This document shows, piece after piece, positions 50,541-59,755 of a DNA stretch of 64,000 nt; positions within the stretch are counted from its first letter, which is position 1, and each line of letters starts with the position of its first letter. This stretch comes from Flavobacterium sp. Root420. GTDB lineage: Bacteria > Bacteroidota > Bacteroidia > Flavobacteriales > Flavobacteriaceae. The stretch spans positions 62,001-126,000 of the forward strand of contig NZ_LMEF01000029.1 of assembly GCF_001427905.1 (NCBI RefSeq), written 5' to 3'. The translations under genes were made by a program, and so were the position numbers. The notes below the pieces were generated by a model that was not told the DNA's origin, did not search any database, and saw only the letters and a list, made by a program, of their open reading frames with translations.

Positions 50541-51938
50541 TTAAGAACCAATTGCCTGATAAATGAAACCAATAGATTCCAGTTCAGTTTTATTTAAAAT
50601 ATTTCTGCCATCAAATACAAAAGCCGGTTTTAGCATTGAGGCGTATATTTTTTGCCAGTCATAGGTCGTAAATTCATCCCATTCTGTCAAAACTGCAATT
50701 GCATGCGATTCCTCACAAGCTTCATAAGGATTTTGGTAAGAAACCAAACTCGCTTTGTTTTCTTCCTGCGATCTGGTTTTTAAATAATCTAAATCTGCCA
50801 GTATTTTTTCTCTGCTTACTTTAGGATCATAAACAGCTATTTTGGCTTGTTCATCGATTAAATCATCTGCGACATAAATAGCCGCTGATTCTCGGGTATC
50901 ATTAGTATCTTTTTTGAAGGCCCACCCAAAAAATGTTATTTTTTTATCGGCAACCGTATTATATAAGGTTTGTGTTATTTTAGTAGAGAATCTTTTTTTC
51001 TGATAATCATTCATAATTATAACCTGCTCCCAATAATCAGCCACTTCATTTAATCCGTATGATTTCGCGATATAGACTAAATTTAAAATATCCTTTTGAA
51101 AACAAGAGCCTCCAAATCCAACGGATGCTTTTAGAAATTTAGATCCAATTCTGCTATCCATCCCAATGGCTTTTGCCACTTCATTAACATTAGCGCCGGT
51201 TTTTTCGCAAAGTTCAGATAGCGCATTTATCGAAGAAATTCGCTGCGCCAAAAAGGCATTGGCAGTTAGTTTAGACAACTCTGAAGACCAGACATTTGTG
51301 GTTAATATTTTTTCTTCGGCAACCCAATTCATATAAACATCAACCAATGCCTGTATTGCTTCTTGTCCTTCCTCTGTTGTTTCTCCGCCAATTAAGATCC
51401 GGTCAGGATTTAATAAATCATTAACAGCTGTTCCTTCTGCCAGGAATTCAGGATTAGAGAGAACTTGAAATTTCACTCCGTTTCCGGTGTTATCCAAAAT
51501 ACTTTTGATTGCCTCAGCCGTTCGTACCGGTAGTGTTGATTTTTCTACTACAATTTTATCATCTTTTGAAATTTTGGCGATTTGTCTGGCACAAAGTTCA
51601 ATATATTTTAAGTCGGCCGCTTTTCCTTTTCCTTTTCCGTACGTTTTCGTCGGCGTATTTACTGAGATAAAAATGATCTGGGCTTCTTCTATTGCTTTTT
51701 CAACATCAATAGAGAAAAATAAGTTTCTTCCTCTGGCTTCTTCTACTATAGCACTAAGTCCTGGTTCGTATATAGGTATGTTTGCCACATCTTTATCATT
51801 CCATGCGACTATTCGTTCTGTATTTAAGTCAACGACGGTTACTTGTATGTGTGGACATTTTTTAGCAATTACTGCCATAGTTGGTCCACCAACATAACCA
51901 GCACCTATACAGCAAATTTTAGTGATTTTAGTTTTCAT
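50541..51938 (-). CDS. ugd: UDP-glucose 6-dehydrogenase
   Basis: A 465-aa enzyme with the N-terminal NAD-binding CCIGAGYVGGPTMAVIA, the central SNPEFLAEGTAVNDL, and the catalytic Cys C279 in VGFGGSCFQKD. It oxidises UDP-glucose twice to UDP-glucuronate, a precursor for acidic surface polysaccharides. The length and the GGPTMAV signature match the eukaryote-like long form rather than the shorter enterobacterial one. It is transcribed away from the main polysaccharide genes, together with upxY, which follows 55 bases later. Confidence 0.95.
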   Translation of the reverse strand: MKTKITKICCIGAGYVGGPTMAVIAKKCPHIQVTVVDLNTERIVAWNDKDVANIPIYEPGLSAIVEEARGRNLFFSIDVEKAIEEAQIIFISVNTPTKTYGKGKGKAADLKYIELCARQIAKISKDDKIVVEKSTLPVRTAEAIKSILDNTGNGVKFQVLSNPEFLAEGTAVNDLLNPDRILIGGETTEEGQEAIQALVDVYMNWVAEEKILTTNVWSSELSKLTANAFLAQRISSINALSELCEKTGANVNEVAKAIGMDSRIGSKFLKASVGFGGSCFQKDILNLVYIAKSYGLNEVADYWEQVIIMNDYQKKRFSTKITQTLYNTVADKKITFFGWAFKKDTNDTRESAAIYVADDLIDEQAKIAVYDPKVSREKILADLDYLKTRSQEENKASLVSYQNPYEACEESHAIAVLTEWDEFTTYDWQKIYASMLKPAFVFDGRNILNKTELESIGFIYQAIGS

Positions 51939-52445
51939 AATATTTTATCTGTTCTTCTTTAGAATGTTAAATTGATATTTATTGATACTTGACTTTTTTT
52001 AAATACATATTAATAGGATATTGGTAAAATTTTGAATATTAATTATTTGTAAGGTTTTGTTCAGCTCAATGCTCTTAACAGTTTCTTTTTGTTGTAAATA
52101 GGTTTAATATTTGTAAGTGAAATTAATTGGGTTTTATTTCTTTTCATTCTCTTTTCAATTGTAATTATTCCTAATTAAGACTTTTTAACCACTAAATTAA
52201 GTTTCGATTATTCTAAGTCTGTCTTAATTTTGTCTTGTTGGTAGTCATTTTTTTGTAGTCAATTTCCAACATTCTAAACATAATAAGTCAAAAAAATAAT
52301 AAGTTTTATTTTTTAGGGATAGTAAAAATGTAACTATTCACGGGGAACCCTTGTTCAATTTTAAAATATTTTGTGTAAATATCTTTTAGAACCCGATTTG
52401 TTTTTTGAACTCATTTATCTAAGTAAAAACCAATATTTAATTATT
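51939..52445. other. Divergent regulatory region of the polysaccharide locus
   Basis: About 507 bases between ugd (leftward) and the cytidylyltransferase (rightward). It contains a 9-bp inverted repeat AATTAAGAC/GTCTTAATT (52173-52181 with 52221-52229). A GC-richer block ACTATTCACGGGGAACCC (52332-52349) lies about 100 bases upstream of the first plus-strand gene. The latter stands out from the AT-rich surroundings and is a candidate leader or antitermination recruitment site. This is inference from position only. Confidence 0.35.
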
Positions 52446-52874
52446 ATGAAAACAGGAATAACCTTTAGTGCTTTTGATTTATTGCATGCGGGTCATGTGA
52501 AAATGCTTGAAGAAGCGAAATTACATTGTGATTATTTGATTGTTGGTTTACAAACTGATCCAACGATAGACAGACCTACAAAAAACAAACCCACGCAGAC
52601 CGTAGTAGAACGTTACATTCAATTGAAAGCGTGCAAATTTGTTGATGAAATTGTGCCTTACACTACAGAGCAGGATTTAGAAGATATCTTAAAAGCTTTT
52701 CAAATTGATGTACGAATTGTAGGTGATGAATATAAGGAAAGAGATTTTACAGGCAGAAGCTATTGCGAAGAAAAAGGTATTGCGCTTTATTTTAATACCA
52801 GAGACCATCGTTTTTCGAGTTCTAATTTACGCAGAGAGGTTTTTCAGATTGAATTATTAAATGAGAAAATATGA
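52446..52874 (+). CDS. Nucleotidyltransferase of the cytidylyltransferase family
   Basis: A 142-aa protein with the superfamily motif FDLLHAGHVKML (HxGH), LIVGLQTDPTIDRPTKNKP and a late RFSSSNLR (a variant of the RTxGISTT motif). It resembles glycerol-3-phosphate or HldE-type nucleotidyltransferases that activate a phosphorylated polyol or sugar as CDP- or ADP-derivative. The ATG at 52446 is chosen because the family strand starts there; the upstream in-frame part is intergenic in character. It overlaps manC by 4 bases (ATGA) and heads the plus-strand polysaccharide operon. Confidence 0.85.
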   Translation: MKTGITFSAFDLLHAGHVKMLEEAKLHCDYLIVGLQTDPTIDRPTKNKPTQTVVERYIQLKACKFVDEIVPYTTEQDLEDILKAFQIDVRIVGDEYKERDFTGRSYCEEKGIALYFNTRDHRFSSSNLRREVFQIELLNEKI

Positions 52875-53875
52875 ATTCAACAAATAGAATAATACATGTT
52901 GTTCTAACGGGAGGAGTAGGAAGCAGACTGTGGCCACTGTCCCGTAAAAGTCAGCCAAAACAATATCTGGATTTATTTGAGGGTAAATCGTTATTTGAAT
53001 TGACTTTAGAACGAAATGCCGCGGTTGCCGATGATGTTGTGGTTGTTGGAAACAGAGATAATAGTCATTTGACGGAGAAGGTCATGAAAAAATTAGCTAT
53101 TCCTTTTACGCATATTATCGAAGCTACGCCAAGAAATACGGCCGCTGCGATTGCTTTTGCGGCATTTAATGCTCAGTCGGATGACGTATTGGTCGTAACA
53201 CCTTCTGATCATATCATAGAAGGAGAAGTACAATATAAGGCAGCATTGGATCAGGCTATAGGATTAGCGAAAAATAATTTTTTAGTCACTTTTGGGATAC
53301 AGCCTTTAAGACCGGAAACGGGCTATGGATATATTGAATTTGATGGAGATACAGTAGTAGCATTTCATGAAAAACCGAACTTAGAAAAGGCAATATCTTT
53401 TACAGAAAGTGGAAGATTTTTATGGAATAGTGGTTTATTCTGTTTTAAAGCTGGTTTCTTTTTACAAGAGTTAAAAGCACAGGAACCGGAACTTTATAAG
53501 TATGCCCAATTGGTTTGGCAAGATAATGTCGATGGTTTATTAAATTATGAATTATCGCTTCAAATACCTTCTATCAGTGTCGATTATGCTGTAATGGAAC
53601 GAAGTAAAAATATAAAAGTTGTTGCAACCCATTTTGAATGGTCTGATTTGGGATCTTTTGAAGCAGTATATGATTATTTGATGCAAAATGGACATACAGC
53701 AGATCTTAATGGAAATATTGTAATTGGTTCTGATGTGCATACGGCCTTTGTAGGTTTAGAAAATTGCTTACTGGTTCATACCCCTGATGCTCTTTTGGTT
53801 TTACAAAAAAAGTATTCGCAAGATGTTAAAGAGGTATACCAGCAGCTAGAGTTATCAGGTTCTTGTTTGATTTAG
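52871..53875 (+). CDS. manC: Mannose-1-phosphate guanylyltransferase
   Basis: A 334-aa enzyme with the pyrophosphorylase signature LTGGVGSRLWPLSRKSQPKQ and the conserved ATPRNTAAAIAFAA, VTPSDHII, FHEKPN and WNSGLF motifs. It makes GDP-mannose from GTP and mannose-1-phosphate. It lacks the C-terminal mannose-6-phosphate isomerase cupin found in many bifunctional ManC proteins. The two following genes convert its product to GDP-L-fucose. Confidence 0.94.
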   Translation: MNSTNRIIHVVLTGGVGSRLWPLSRKSQPKQYLDLFEGKSLFELTLERNAAVADDVVVVGNRDNSHLTEKVMKKLAIPFTHIIEATPRNTAAAIAFAAFNAQSDDVLVVTPSDHIIEGEVQYKAALDQAIGLAKNNFLVTFGIQPLRPETGYGYIEFDGDTVVAFHEKPNLEKAISFTESGRFLWNSGLFCFKAGFFLQELKAQEPELYKYAQLVWQDNVDGLLNYELSLQIPSISVDYAVMERSKNIKVVATHFEWSDLGSFEAVYDYLMQNGHTADLNGNIVIGSDVHTAFVGLENCLLVHTPDALLVLQKKYSQDVKEVYQQLELSGSCLI

Positions 53876-53969
53876 CTGATCAGTTTGTATTGACAATAAA
53901 CCGGAATTAAAGAAAATCAGGATTCATCTTTATAGAAGATGAAAAGTAAAATTAAAAACATAAATAATT

Positions 53970-55085
53970 ATGGCTAAAGTAGCACTAATAACAGGGGTAA
54001 CTGGTCAGGATGGAGCTTATTTAAGTGAGTTTTTGTTAAAAAAAGGTTATATTGTTCATGGGGTAAAACGAAGAACTTCTTTATTTAATACAGATCGTAT
54101 TGATCATTTGTATCAGGATCCACATGTAAATAATCAACGTTTTATATTGCATTATGGCGATATGACTGATAGCACTAATTTAATTCGTTTAATTCAGCAA
54201 ATTCAGCCCGATGAAATTTATAACCTGGCAGCAATGAGTCATGTTCAGGTTTCTTTTGAAATACCGGAATATACAGGAAATGCTGACGGTTTAGGAACAC
54301 TTAGGGTTTTAGACGCAGTTCGTTTGCTAGGATTAGAAAAGAAAACCCGTATTTATCAGGCTTCTACATCTGAGCTATACGGAAAGGTGCAAGAAGTTCC
54401 TCAGTCAGAAACGACACCTTTTTATCCTCGTTCTCCTTATGCTGTTGCAAAAATGTATGCCTACTGGATAACTGTTAATTACAGAGAAGCATATGGAATG
54501 TATGCCTGTAATGGAATTTTATTCAATCATGAATCTCCTATTCGTGGGGAAACGTTTGTAACCAGAAAAATTACCCGTGCGGTTTCCAGAATTGCCTTAG
54601 GATTACAAGATAAATTTTATCTGGGTAATCTTGATGCACAAAGAGATTGGGGACACGCTAAGGATTATGTGCGTATGATGTGGATGATTCTTCAGGCAGA
54701 TGAACCAGAAGACTGGGTTATTGCAACAGGTACTACAACTGCGGTTCGTGAATTTGTTAGGATGAGTTTTGCTCATGTTGGGATCGAATTAGCGTTTACA
54801 GGCACTGGTGCAGATGAAAAAGCTTATGTATCTGTTTGTCGTAATCCTGATTATCAAATCGAGATAGGAAAAGAAGTTTTGGCGGTAAATCCTCGTTATT
54901 TTCGTCCAACAGAAGTCGAATTATTAATTGGTGATGCCACCAAAGCAAATACTAAACTAGGGTGGACTCCGGAATATGATCTACAGGATTTAGTAACCGA
55001 TATGATGGAATCAGATGTGAAATTGATGAAAAAGGATCACCATCTGGAAGAAGCGGGATATCAAATAATGAACTATTACGAATAA
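53970..55085 (+). CDS. gmd: GDP-mannose 4,6-dehydratase
   Basis: A 371-aa extended short-chain dehydrogenase. It shows the NADP-binding TGVTGQDGAYLSEFLLKKGY, the substrate-binding YQASTSELYGKVQEVPQ, and the catalytic YxxxK in PRSPYAVAKMYAYW; LFNHESPIRGETFVTRKI is also typical of Gmd. It converts GDP-mannose to GDP-4-keto-6-deoxymannose. It follows manC by 94 bases with a small hairpin (53923-53943) and is followed by fcl after 2 bases. Confidence 0.97.
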   Translation: MAKVALITGVTGQDGAYLSEFLLKKGYIVHGVKRRTSLFNTDRIDHLYQDPHVNNQRFILHYGDMTDSTNLIRLIQQIQPDEIYNLAAMSHVQVSFEIPEYTGNADGLGTLRVLDAVRLLGLEKKTRIYQASTSELYGKVQEVPQSETTPFYPRSPYAVAKMYAYWITVNYREAYGMYACNGILFNHESPIRGETFVTRKITRAVSRIALGLQDKFYLGNLDAQRDWGHAKDYVRMMWMILQADEPEDWVIATGTTTAVREFVRMSFAHVGIELAFTGTGADEKAYVSVCRNPDYQIEIGKEVLAVNPRYFRPTEVELLIGDATKANTKLGWTPEYDLQDLVTDMMESDVKLMKKDHHLEEAGYQIMNYYE

Positions 55086-55087
55086 AA

Positions 55088-56044
55088 ATGAGTTTAGATA
55101 AAACTACAAAAATATATATTGCCGGACATCGCGGTATGGTAGGCTCCGCAGTTTGGAGAGCATTAGAAAAGAAAGGATATTCGAATCTAATAGGTCAGTC
55201 AAGTCAGGAATTAGACCTGCGCAATCAGGAAACTGTCAGGGCATTTATAACCAAAGAAAAACCCGATGCGATTATTGATGCGGCAGCAAAAGTAGGAGGG
55301 ATTCTGGCCAACAAAGATTATCCATATCAATTTATTATGGAGAATATGCAGATTCAGAATAATCTTATTGATACTGCTTTACAGGCAGGAATAGAGAAGT
55401 TTATTTTTTTAGGCAGCTCTTGTATCTACCCTAAAATGGCTCCACAACCTTTATTAGAAGAATATCTCCTGACAGATGCTCTGGAACCAACTAATGAGTG
55501 GTATGCCCTGGCTAAGATTTCAGGAATTAAATCTTGCCAGGCAATCCGAAAACAATTTGGAAAAGATTATGTGAGTCTGATGCCAACTAATTTGTATGGA
55601 ATCCATGACAATTTTGATTTGACAAGTTCACATGTTTTGCCTGCTATGATACGCAAATTTCATGAAGCTAAAGAAGACGATCATTCGCCTGTAACACTTT
55701 GGGGAACAGGAACGCCGCTAAGAGAGTTTCTTTTTGTAGATGATATGGCGCAGGCCGTTGTGTTTGCTTTAGAGAATCAACTTCCGGATTATCTCTACAA
55801 CGTAGGAACTGGTGAAGATTTAAGTATTCAGAAATTAGCATGGATGATACAGCAAATAGTTGGACATCGGGGACAAATTGTATGGGATAAAACAAAACCA
55901 GACGGAACACCACGAAAATTAATGAGTAGTGCTAAAATGAACCAATTAGGATGGAAAGCTCAGGTAGGTTTAGAACAAGGAATTGAGCAAACATACAATT
56001 GGTTTTTGGCCAATGTAGAAAATGTTAAAAAAGTTTCTTTTTAG
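55088..56044 (+). CDS. fcl: GDP-L-fucose synthase
   Basis: A 318-aa epimerase/reductase with IYIAGHRGMVGSAVWRALE, the conserved FLGSSCIYPKMAPQPL and the catalytic YxxxK motif in EWYALAKISGIK. It epimerises and reduces the Gmd product to GDP-L-fucose. Together with manC and gmd it forms a complete route, so L-fucose or a related 6-deoxy sugar is expected in the polysaccharide. A 287-base gap with an inverted repeat follows. Confidence 0.97.
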   Translation: MSLDKTTKIYIAGHRGMVGSAVWRALEKKGYSNLIGQSSQELDLRNQETVRAFITKEKPDAIIDAAAKVGGILANKDYPYQFIMENMQIQNNLIDTALQAGIEKFIFLGSSCIYPKMAPQPLLEEYLLTDALEPTNEWYALAKISGIKSCQAIRKQFGKDYVSLMPTNLYGIHDNFDLTSSHVLPAMIRKFHEAKEDDHSPVTLWGTGTPLREFLFVDDMAQAVVFALENQLPDYLYNVGTGEDLSIQKLAWMIQQIVGHRGQIVWDKTKPDGTPRKLMSSAKMNQLGWKAQVGLEQGIEQTYNWFLANVENVKKVSF

Positions 56045-56108
56045 TCTAATCAGAGAATCTAATCAAAAATCATATTAGAACATCAAGACCCAATGGATAC
56101 AGTCTGGA

Positions 56109-56201
56109 ATGCATTAACACAAAGATCAATCTTTCTTCATGGTAAGATCTAGTTTTCTTTTAATTGTTTTGGGGGATAATTAAAAAACGGTGTTAATGCA
56201 T
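56109..56201. repeat. Inverted repeat with nested hairpins before the flippase gene
   Basis: ATGCATTAACAC (56109-56120) pairs perfectly with GTGTTAATGCAT (56190-56201). Inside are AAAGAT/ATCTTT (56121-56134) and TTTTAATT/AATTAAAA (around 56159-56185). The gap 56045-56331 has no ORF. The structure could be a leader RNA element, a terminator or a small mobile repeat. Confidence 0.5.
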
Positions 56202-56331
56202 GACAGATGTTGTATTTATATGATAAGTATGACGATATTCCTTTGGGTCTTTTTATTGTTCTTCTCTAACTGCAAACCAACAATACATTTTAGTCTAAGT
56301 ACTAATTACAATCTTAAAATCATACACAATT

Positions 56332-57699
56332 ATGTCAGTATATGAGTCAATAGTAAAAAATTTCGCGGCAAGTATATTCGGAATGGGGGTTAGTTTTCTT
56401 AACCAGATCGCAATGGTGCCTTTATTTATTATGTACTGGGGAATAGATAAATATGCTGATTGGATATTAATTACGGCTCTTTCCTCATTTTTTGCGATGA
56501 CTGATATGGGGCTCAACCGGGCAAGTAACAATGAATTCGTTATTAAGTACAACCAAAAGGATTATGATACGTGCTTAAAATTGCAAACGAATGCTTTCTT
56601 ATTTGTTTTATCTGTATTTGGTGTATTTCTCCTGATATCTGTTTTAATTTTCGCCCTTTGGGGGTTTAAGGGGATACTGGGAGTAGAGCACTTTACAGAA
56701 AAGGAAACCTCTGTTGGTTTTGTTTTACTCTTGTGTGAAGTTTTTGCCATGATGTATGGCAGAGTTTATCATGGTATTTTCAGGGCTATATCACGAACCC
56801 ATATTGTCATTGTTGCAGATAACCTGATACGTATGGCAGAATTAATTATACTATTTTGTGGGATCTTTTTTAAAATGGATATAATTTTAATGCTTACCCT
56901 ATACTTGATTCCTTCTATAACGGGGATTTTGTTTAAGCATTTTAGTTCCCGAAAAACATTTGCATCAGGACTTTATCTGCACAATTTTGACCGAGCAGTA
57001 TTTAAATCGATTGTAAAACCTTCTCTTGCCTTTATGTTTTTTCCGTTGGGGCAGGCCGTTTCCAGCCAGGGGATGGTGTTTGTAGTTAATATACTTTTGG
57101 GCGGGGCTTTTTTGGTCGTTTTTACCACAACAAGAACACTTGTTAATTTTCTTCGTCAGATGATGAATATGTTATCGACATCCATCAATCCTGAAATTTG
57201 TGCAGCTTATGGAAGAAAGGATTATAAAACGATATTGAACATCTACAACAAGTCACTGGTAATCACATTTGCGGCTACTTTATTATGCATTATTTTACTG
57301 GTATTTACAGGAAAAACGATCTATATGGGGTGGACAAAACATGCTATAGTATTCAATGAAGTTTTCTTTTTAGGAATGTTGCTTGTACTCTTGATTTCAT
57401 GCCTGTCCGGATTGTCAAGTGTAATTCCGCTTTCTACCAACACACACGTTCGCTTTACGATAGTATTTCTAATCTCTCAGGTTGCCGGAGTAGTGTTGTG
57501 TTATGTGTTTCTTAAAATAGAACCCAATATGAATTTGATTCCTTTGGCACTTGTACTTACAGAATTTGCCCTTTTTGTTTATACACTAAGGAATAACAAT
57601 AAGTTTCTTAACATCAGCCTTAAAGAAATGTATGCCGGACTATGGGACCAGGCAAAATTTATTTTAAAAAAAAGTAAAGCAACTTTTACAGCGGACTAA
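56332..57699 (+). CDS. Polysaccharide flippase (Wzx/MATE-like)
   Basis: A 455-aa polytopic membrane protein with about 12 predicted helices and the MATE/polysaccharide-transporter pattern: FAASIFGMGVSFLNQIAMVPLF at the start, WILITALSSFFAMTDMGLNRA and a CLSGLSSVIPLSTN segment (in parts). It would flip the lipid-linked repeat unit across the inner membrane. It lies between the sugar-nucleotide genes and the transferases. Confidence 0.88.
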   Translation: MSVYESIVKNFAASIFGMGVSFLNQIAMVPLFIMYWGIDKYADWILITALSSFFAMTDMGLNRASNNEFVIKYNQKDYDTCLKLQTNAFLFVLSVFGVFLLISVLIFALWGFKGILGVEHFTEKETSVGFVLLLCEVFAMMYGRVYHGIFRAISRTHIVIVADNLIRMAELIILFCGIFFKMDIILMLTLYLIPSITGILFKHFSSRKTFASGLYLHNFDRAVFKSIVKPSLAFMFFPLGQAVSSQGMVFVVNILLGGAFLVVFTTTRTLVNFLRQMMNMLSTSINPEICAAYGRKDYKTILNIYNKSLVITFAATLLCIILLVFTGKTIYMGWTKHAIVFNEVFFLGMLLVLLISCLSGLSSVIPLSTNTHVRFTIVFLISQVAGVVLCYVFLKIEPNMNLIPLALVLTEFALFVYTLRNNNKFLNISLKEMYAGLWDQAKFILKKSKATFTAD

Positions 57700-57734
57700 T
57701 TATAGGAAAAGAAGACAACTAAATACCCTTAAAA

Positions 57735-58640
57735 ATGCCAATCAAAAATACCTACAGGCTTTTAGTAAACAAGTACGATTTATTTACCGTGTTCCAAATT
57801 TGGAGATCCGGAAAAAAATATACCACAAAAGTATTAAACCACAATTACGTTACAACAACTCCTACTATTCATTTTATACACAGATACATTACCAATAACA
57901 CGGGAGACAAAGTTTGTGGATATTATCAGTATTTTCTCCCGGAATTTGACCATTACAAGTGTATTGTTCATGATGTAAATAAAGTAGATTTCTCATTGAT
58001 TAAAAAGAATGATGTGATACTTGTAGGGGGCGGAGGATTGCTTAACGCTATGCCTGAATGGAATTATAATATCAATAAAGCGGCAAAAAAAGCTGGAAAA
58101 GCAGTGGTATGGTCCGCAGGATTCAATTCTAATTCAAAACAAAAAATCAATAAAAAAGTCGATTTCGAAGCTTTTGATCTGGTAGCAGTTCGCGATTTCA
58201 AATACAATGACTTTCGTTATGTGCCTTGCGCTACTTGTGCTTTACCAGAATTAAACCAGAAGTATCCAATTAAGAGACATATTGGAGTAGTGGCACATAA
58301 AGATGTTCCGCATCATCTTCCTAGGGAAATTTATGAATTTGATAAAATTACAAACAGCGCCTCATTAAAGGAAATGATTGAATTTATAGGAAATTCTGAA
58401 GTTGTTTTAACCAACAGTTACCATGCCGTTTACTGGAGTATTTTAATGAAAAAGAAATGTGTACTGTTTGCCCCAAGATCTGAAAAGTATAATTTTTATA
58501 AATATCCCCCGGTTTTGTTTTCGGGAGATTTGGCCAAAGATATTTCTCAAGCTGTAATTTATCCTGATGCATTAAAAGAAAGTCAAACTCTGACTGACGA
58601 ATTTGTTCGGGATATAAAATTTTTAATAGAAAATAAGTAG
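57735..58640 (+). CDS. Polysaccharide pyruvyl transferase-family protein
   Basis: A 301-aa protein with features of the PS_pyruv_trans family: KNDVILVGGGGLLNAMPEWN, AGKAVVWSAGFNSN, FDLVAVRDFKY and the late VVLTNSYHAVYWSILMKKKCVLF (in parts). Members add ketal-linked pyruvate to sugars of exopolysaccharides, giving negative charge. It follows the flippase by 35 bases and is followed by a glycosyltransferase. Confidence 0.85.
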   Translation: MPIKNTYRLLVNKYDLFTVFQIWRSGKKYTTKVLNHNYVTTTPTIHFIHRYITNNTGDKVCGYYQYFLPEFDHYKCIVHDVNKVDFSLIKKNDVILVGGGGLLNAMPEWNYNINKAAKKAGKAVVWSAGFNSNSKQKINKKVDFEAFDLVAVRDFKYNDFRYVPCATCALPELNQKYPIKRHIGVVAHKDVPHHLPREIYEFDKITNSASLKEMIEFIGNSEVVLTNSYHAVYWSILMKKKCVLFAPRSEKYNFYKYPPVLFSGDLAKDISQAVIYPDALKESQTLTDEFVRDIKFLIENK

Positions 58641-58699
58641 TAACTAAATAACCGACACTCTAAAACTTGTTCGTTTTCATTTTTTTAACAAAAAAAGCA

Positions 58700-59755
58700 A
58701 TGCATAATAATAAAGTGAAGATATTATCTATAGGAACTATGTCAGGCTTGTCAAATACATGTCTGCATCGTCATTGGGCGTTAAAAAAGATTTCAGATCA
58801 AATTGATGTGGTTAATACACGTGAGAAACCCTTTTCGATCTGGTATCGGGTTGCATACCGTTTGTTTCAATCTGGTCTGGCGATCAGGTTGCCGGATAAT
58901 TCATCAGCCAACAAAAAAACAAAGAAGTTTATAAGTAAAGCTATCGAAACTCCTTATGACATTGTCTGGATAGACAAAGGGGTTACGATAAACCCTAAAA
59001 CTTTGGCATATATCAGGAAATTTTCACCTAATACAAAGATTGTTAGTTATTCGCCCGATAATATGGCATTACGGCACAATCAGAGTCAGAATTATCTCGA
59101 TTGTATTCCGCTTTATGATATACACTTTACAACGAAATCTTATATTCTTGAGCACATGCAACGTCTTGGTGCCAGAAAAATAGAATTTACCAACAAACAT
59201 TACGAACAAACTTTTCATTATCCGAGAATTCTTAGCGAGAATGAAATGCAGCGATTAGGAGGCGATGTAGGATTTATTGGTGCCTGGGAAAAAGAACGAT
59301 GTGAGAGTATTTTGTATTTAGCAAAGAATGGGATAAAAGTTAAGGTTTTTGGGGATAAAAAATGGAATGATTATAAAAGTGAAAACCTTGAAATAGAGCC
59401 TGGAATTTATTCTGAAGATTATTCTAAGGCATTGCAGGCATTTAAAATTTCCCTGTGTTTTTTACGAAAAATGAACTCTGACACTCAAACTTCCCGAACA
59501 ATGGAAATTCCTGCATGTGGCGGCTTTATGCTGGCCGAGAGAACAGCAGAACATTTGGAATTGTTTAGTGAAAATAAAGAAGCCGTTTTTTTTTCTAATG
59601 ATGAGGAACTATTAGAAAAATGCCGCTATTTTTTAAATAACGAAGAAGAGCGCAGGCGAATAATTGAAGCAGGAATACAAAGATGTAAAACCTCTGGATA
59701 TTCTAACGAAGAAGCGGTTAAAAGAATGCTAAAAACGGTACTAGAAAATGACTGA
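58700..59755 (+). CDS. Glycosyltransferase (CgeB-type, GT-B fold)
   Basis: A 351-aa protein with N-terminal VKILSIGTMSGLSNTCLHRHWAL and the C-terminal Glyco_trans_1_2-like block SRTMEIPACGGFMLAERTAEHLELF (in parts), usual in CgeB and spore-coat-like glycosyltransferases. The ATG at 58700 is used; an in-frame upstream ATG at 58667 adds a short hydrophobic tail of doubtful value. The donor and linkage are unknown. It overlaps the polymerase gene by 8 bases. Confidence 0.82.
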   Translation: MHNNKVKILSIGTMSGLSNTCLHRHWALKKISDQIDVVNTREKPFSIWYRVAYRLFQSGLAIRLPDNSSANKKTKKFISKAIETPYDIVWIDKGVTINPKTLAYIRKFSPNTKIVSYSPDNMALRHNQSQNYLDCIPLYDIHFTTKSYILEHMQRLGARKIEFTNKHYEQTFHYPRILSENEMQRLGGDVGFIGAWEKERCESILYLAKNGIKVKVFGDKKWNDYKSENLEIEPGIYSEDYSKALQAFKISLCFLRKMNSDTQTSRTMEIPACGGFMLAERTAEHLELFSENKEAVFFSNDEELLEKCRYFLNNEEERRRIIEAGIQRCKTSGYSNEEAVKRMLKTVLEND

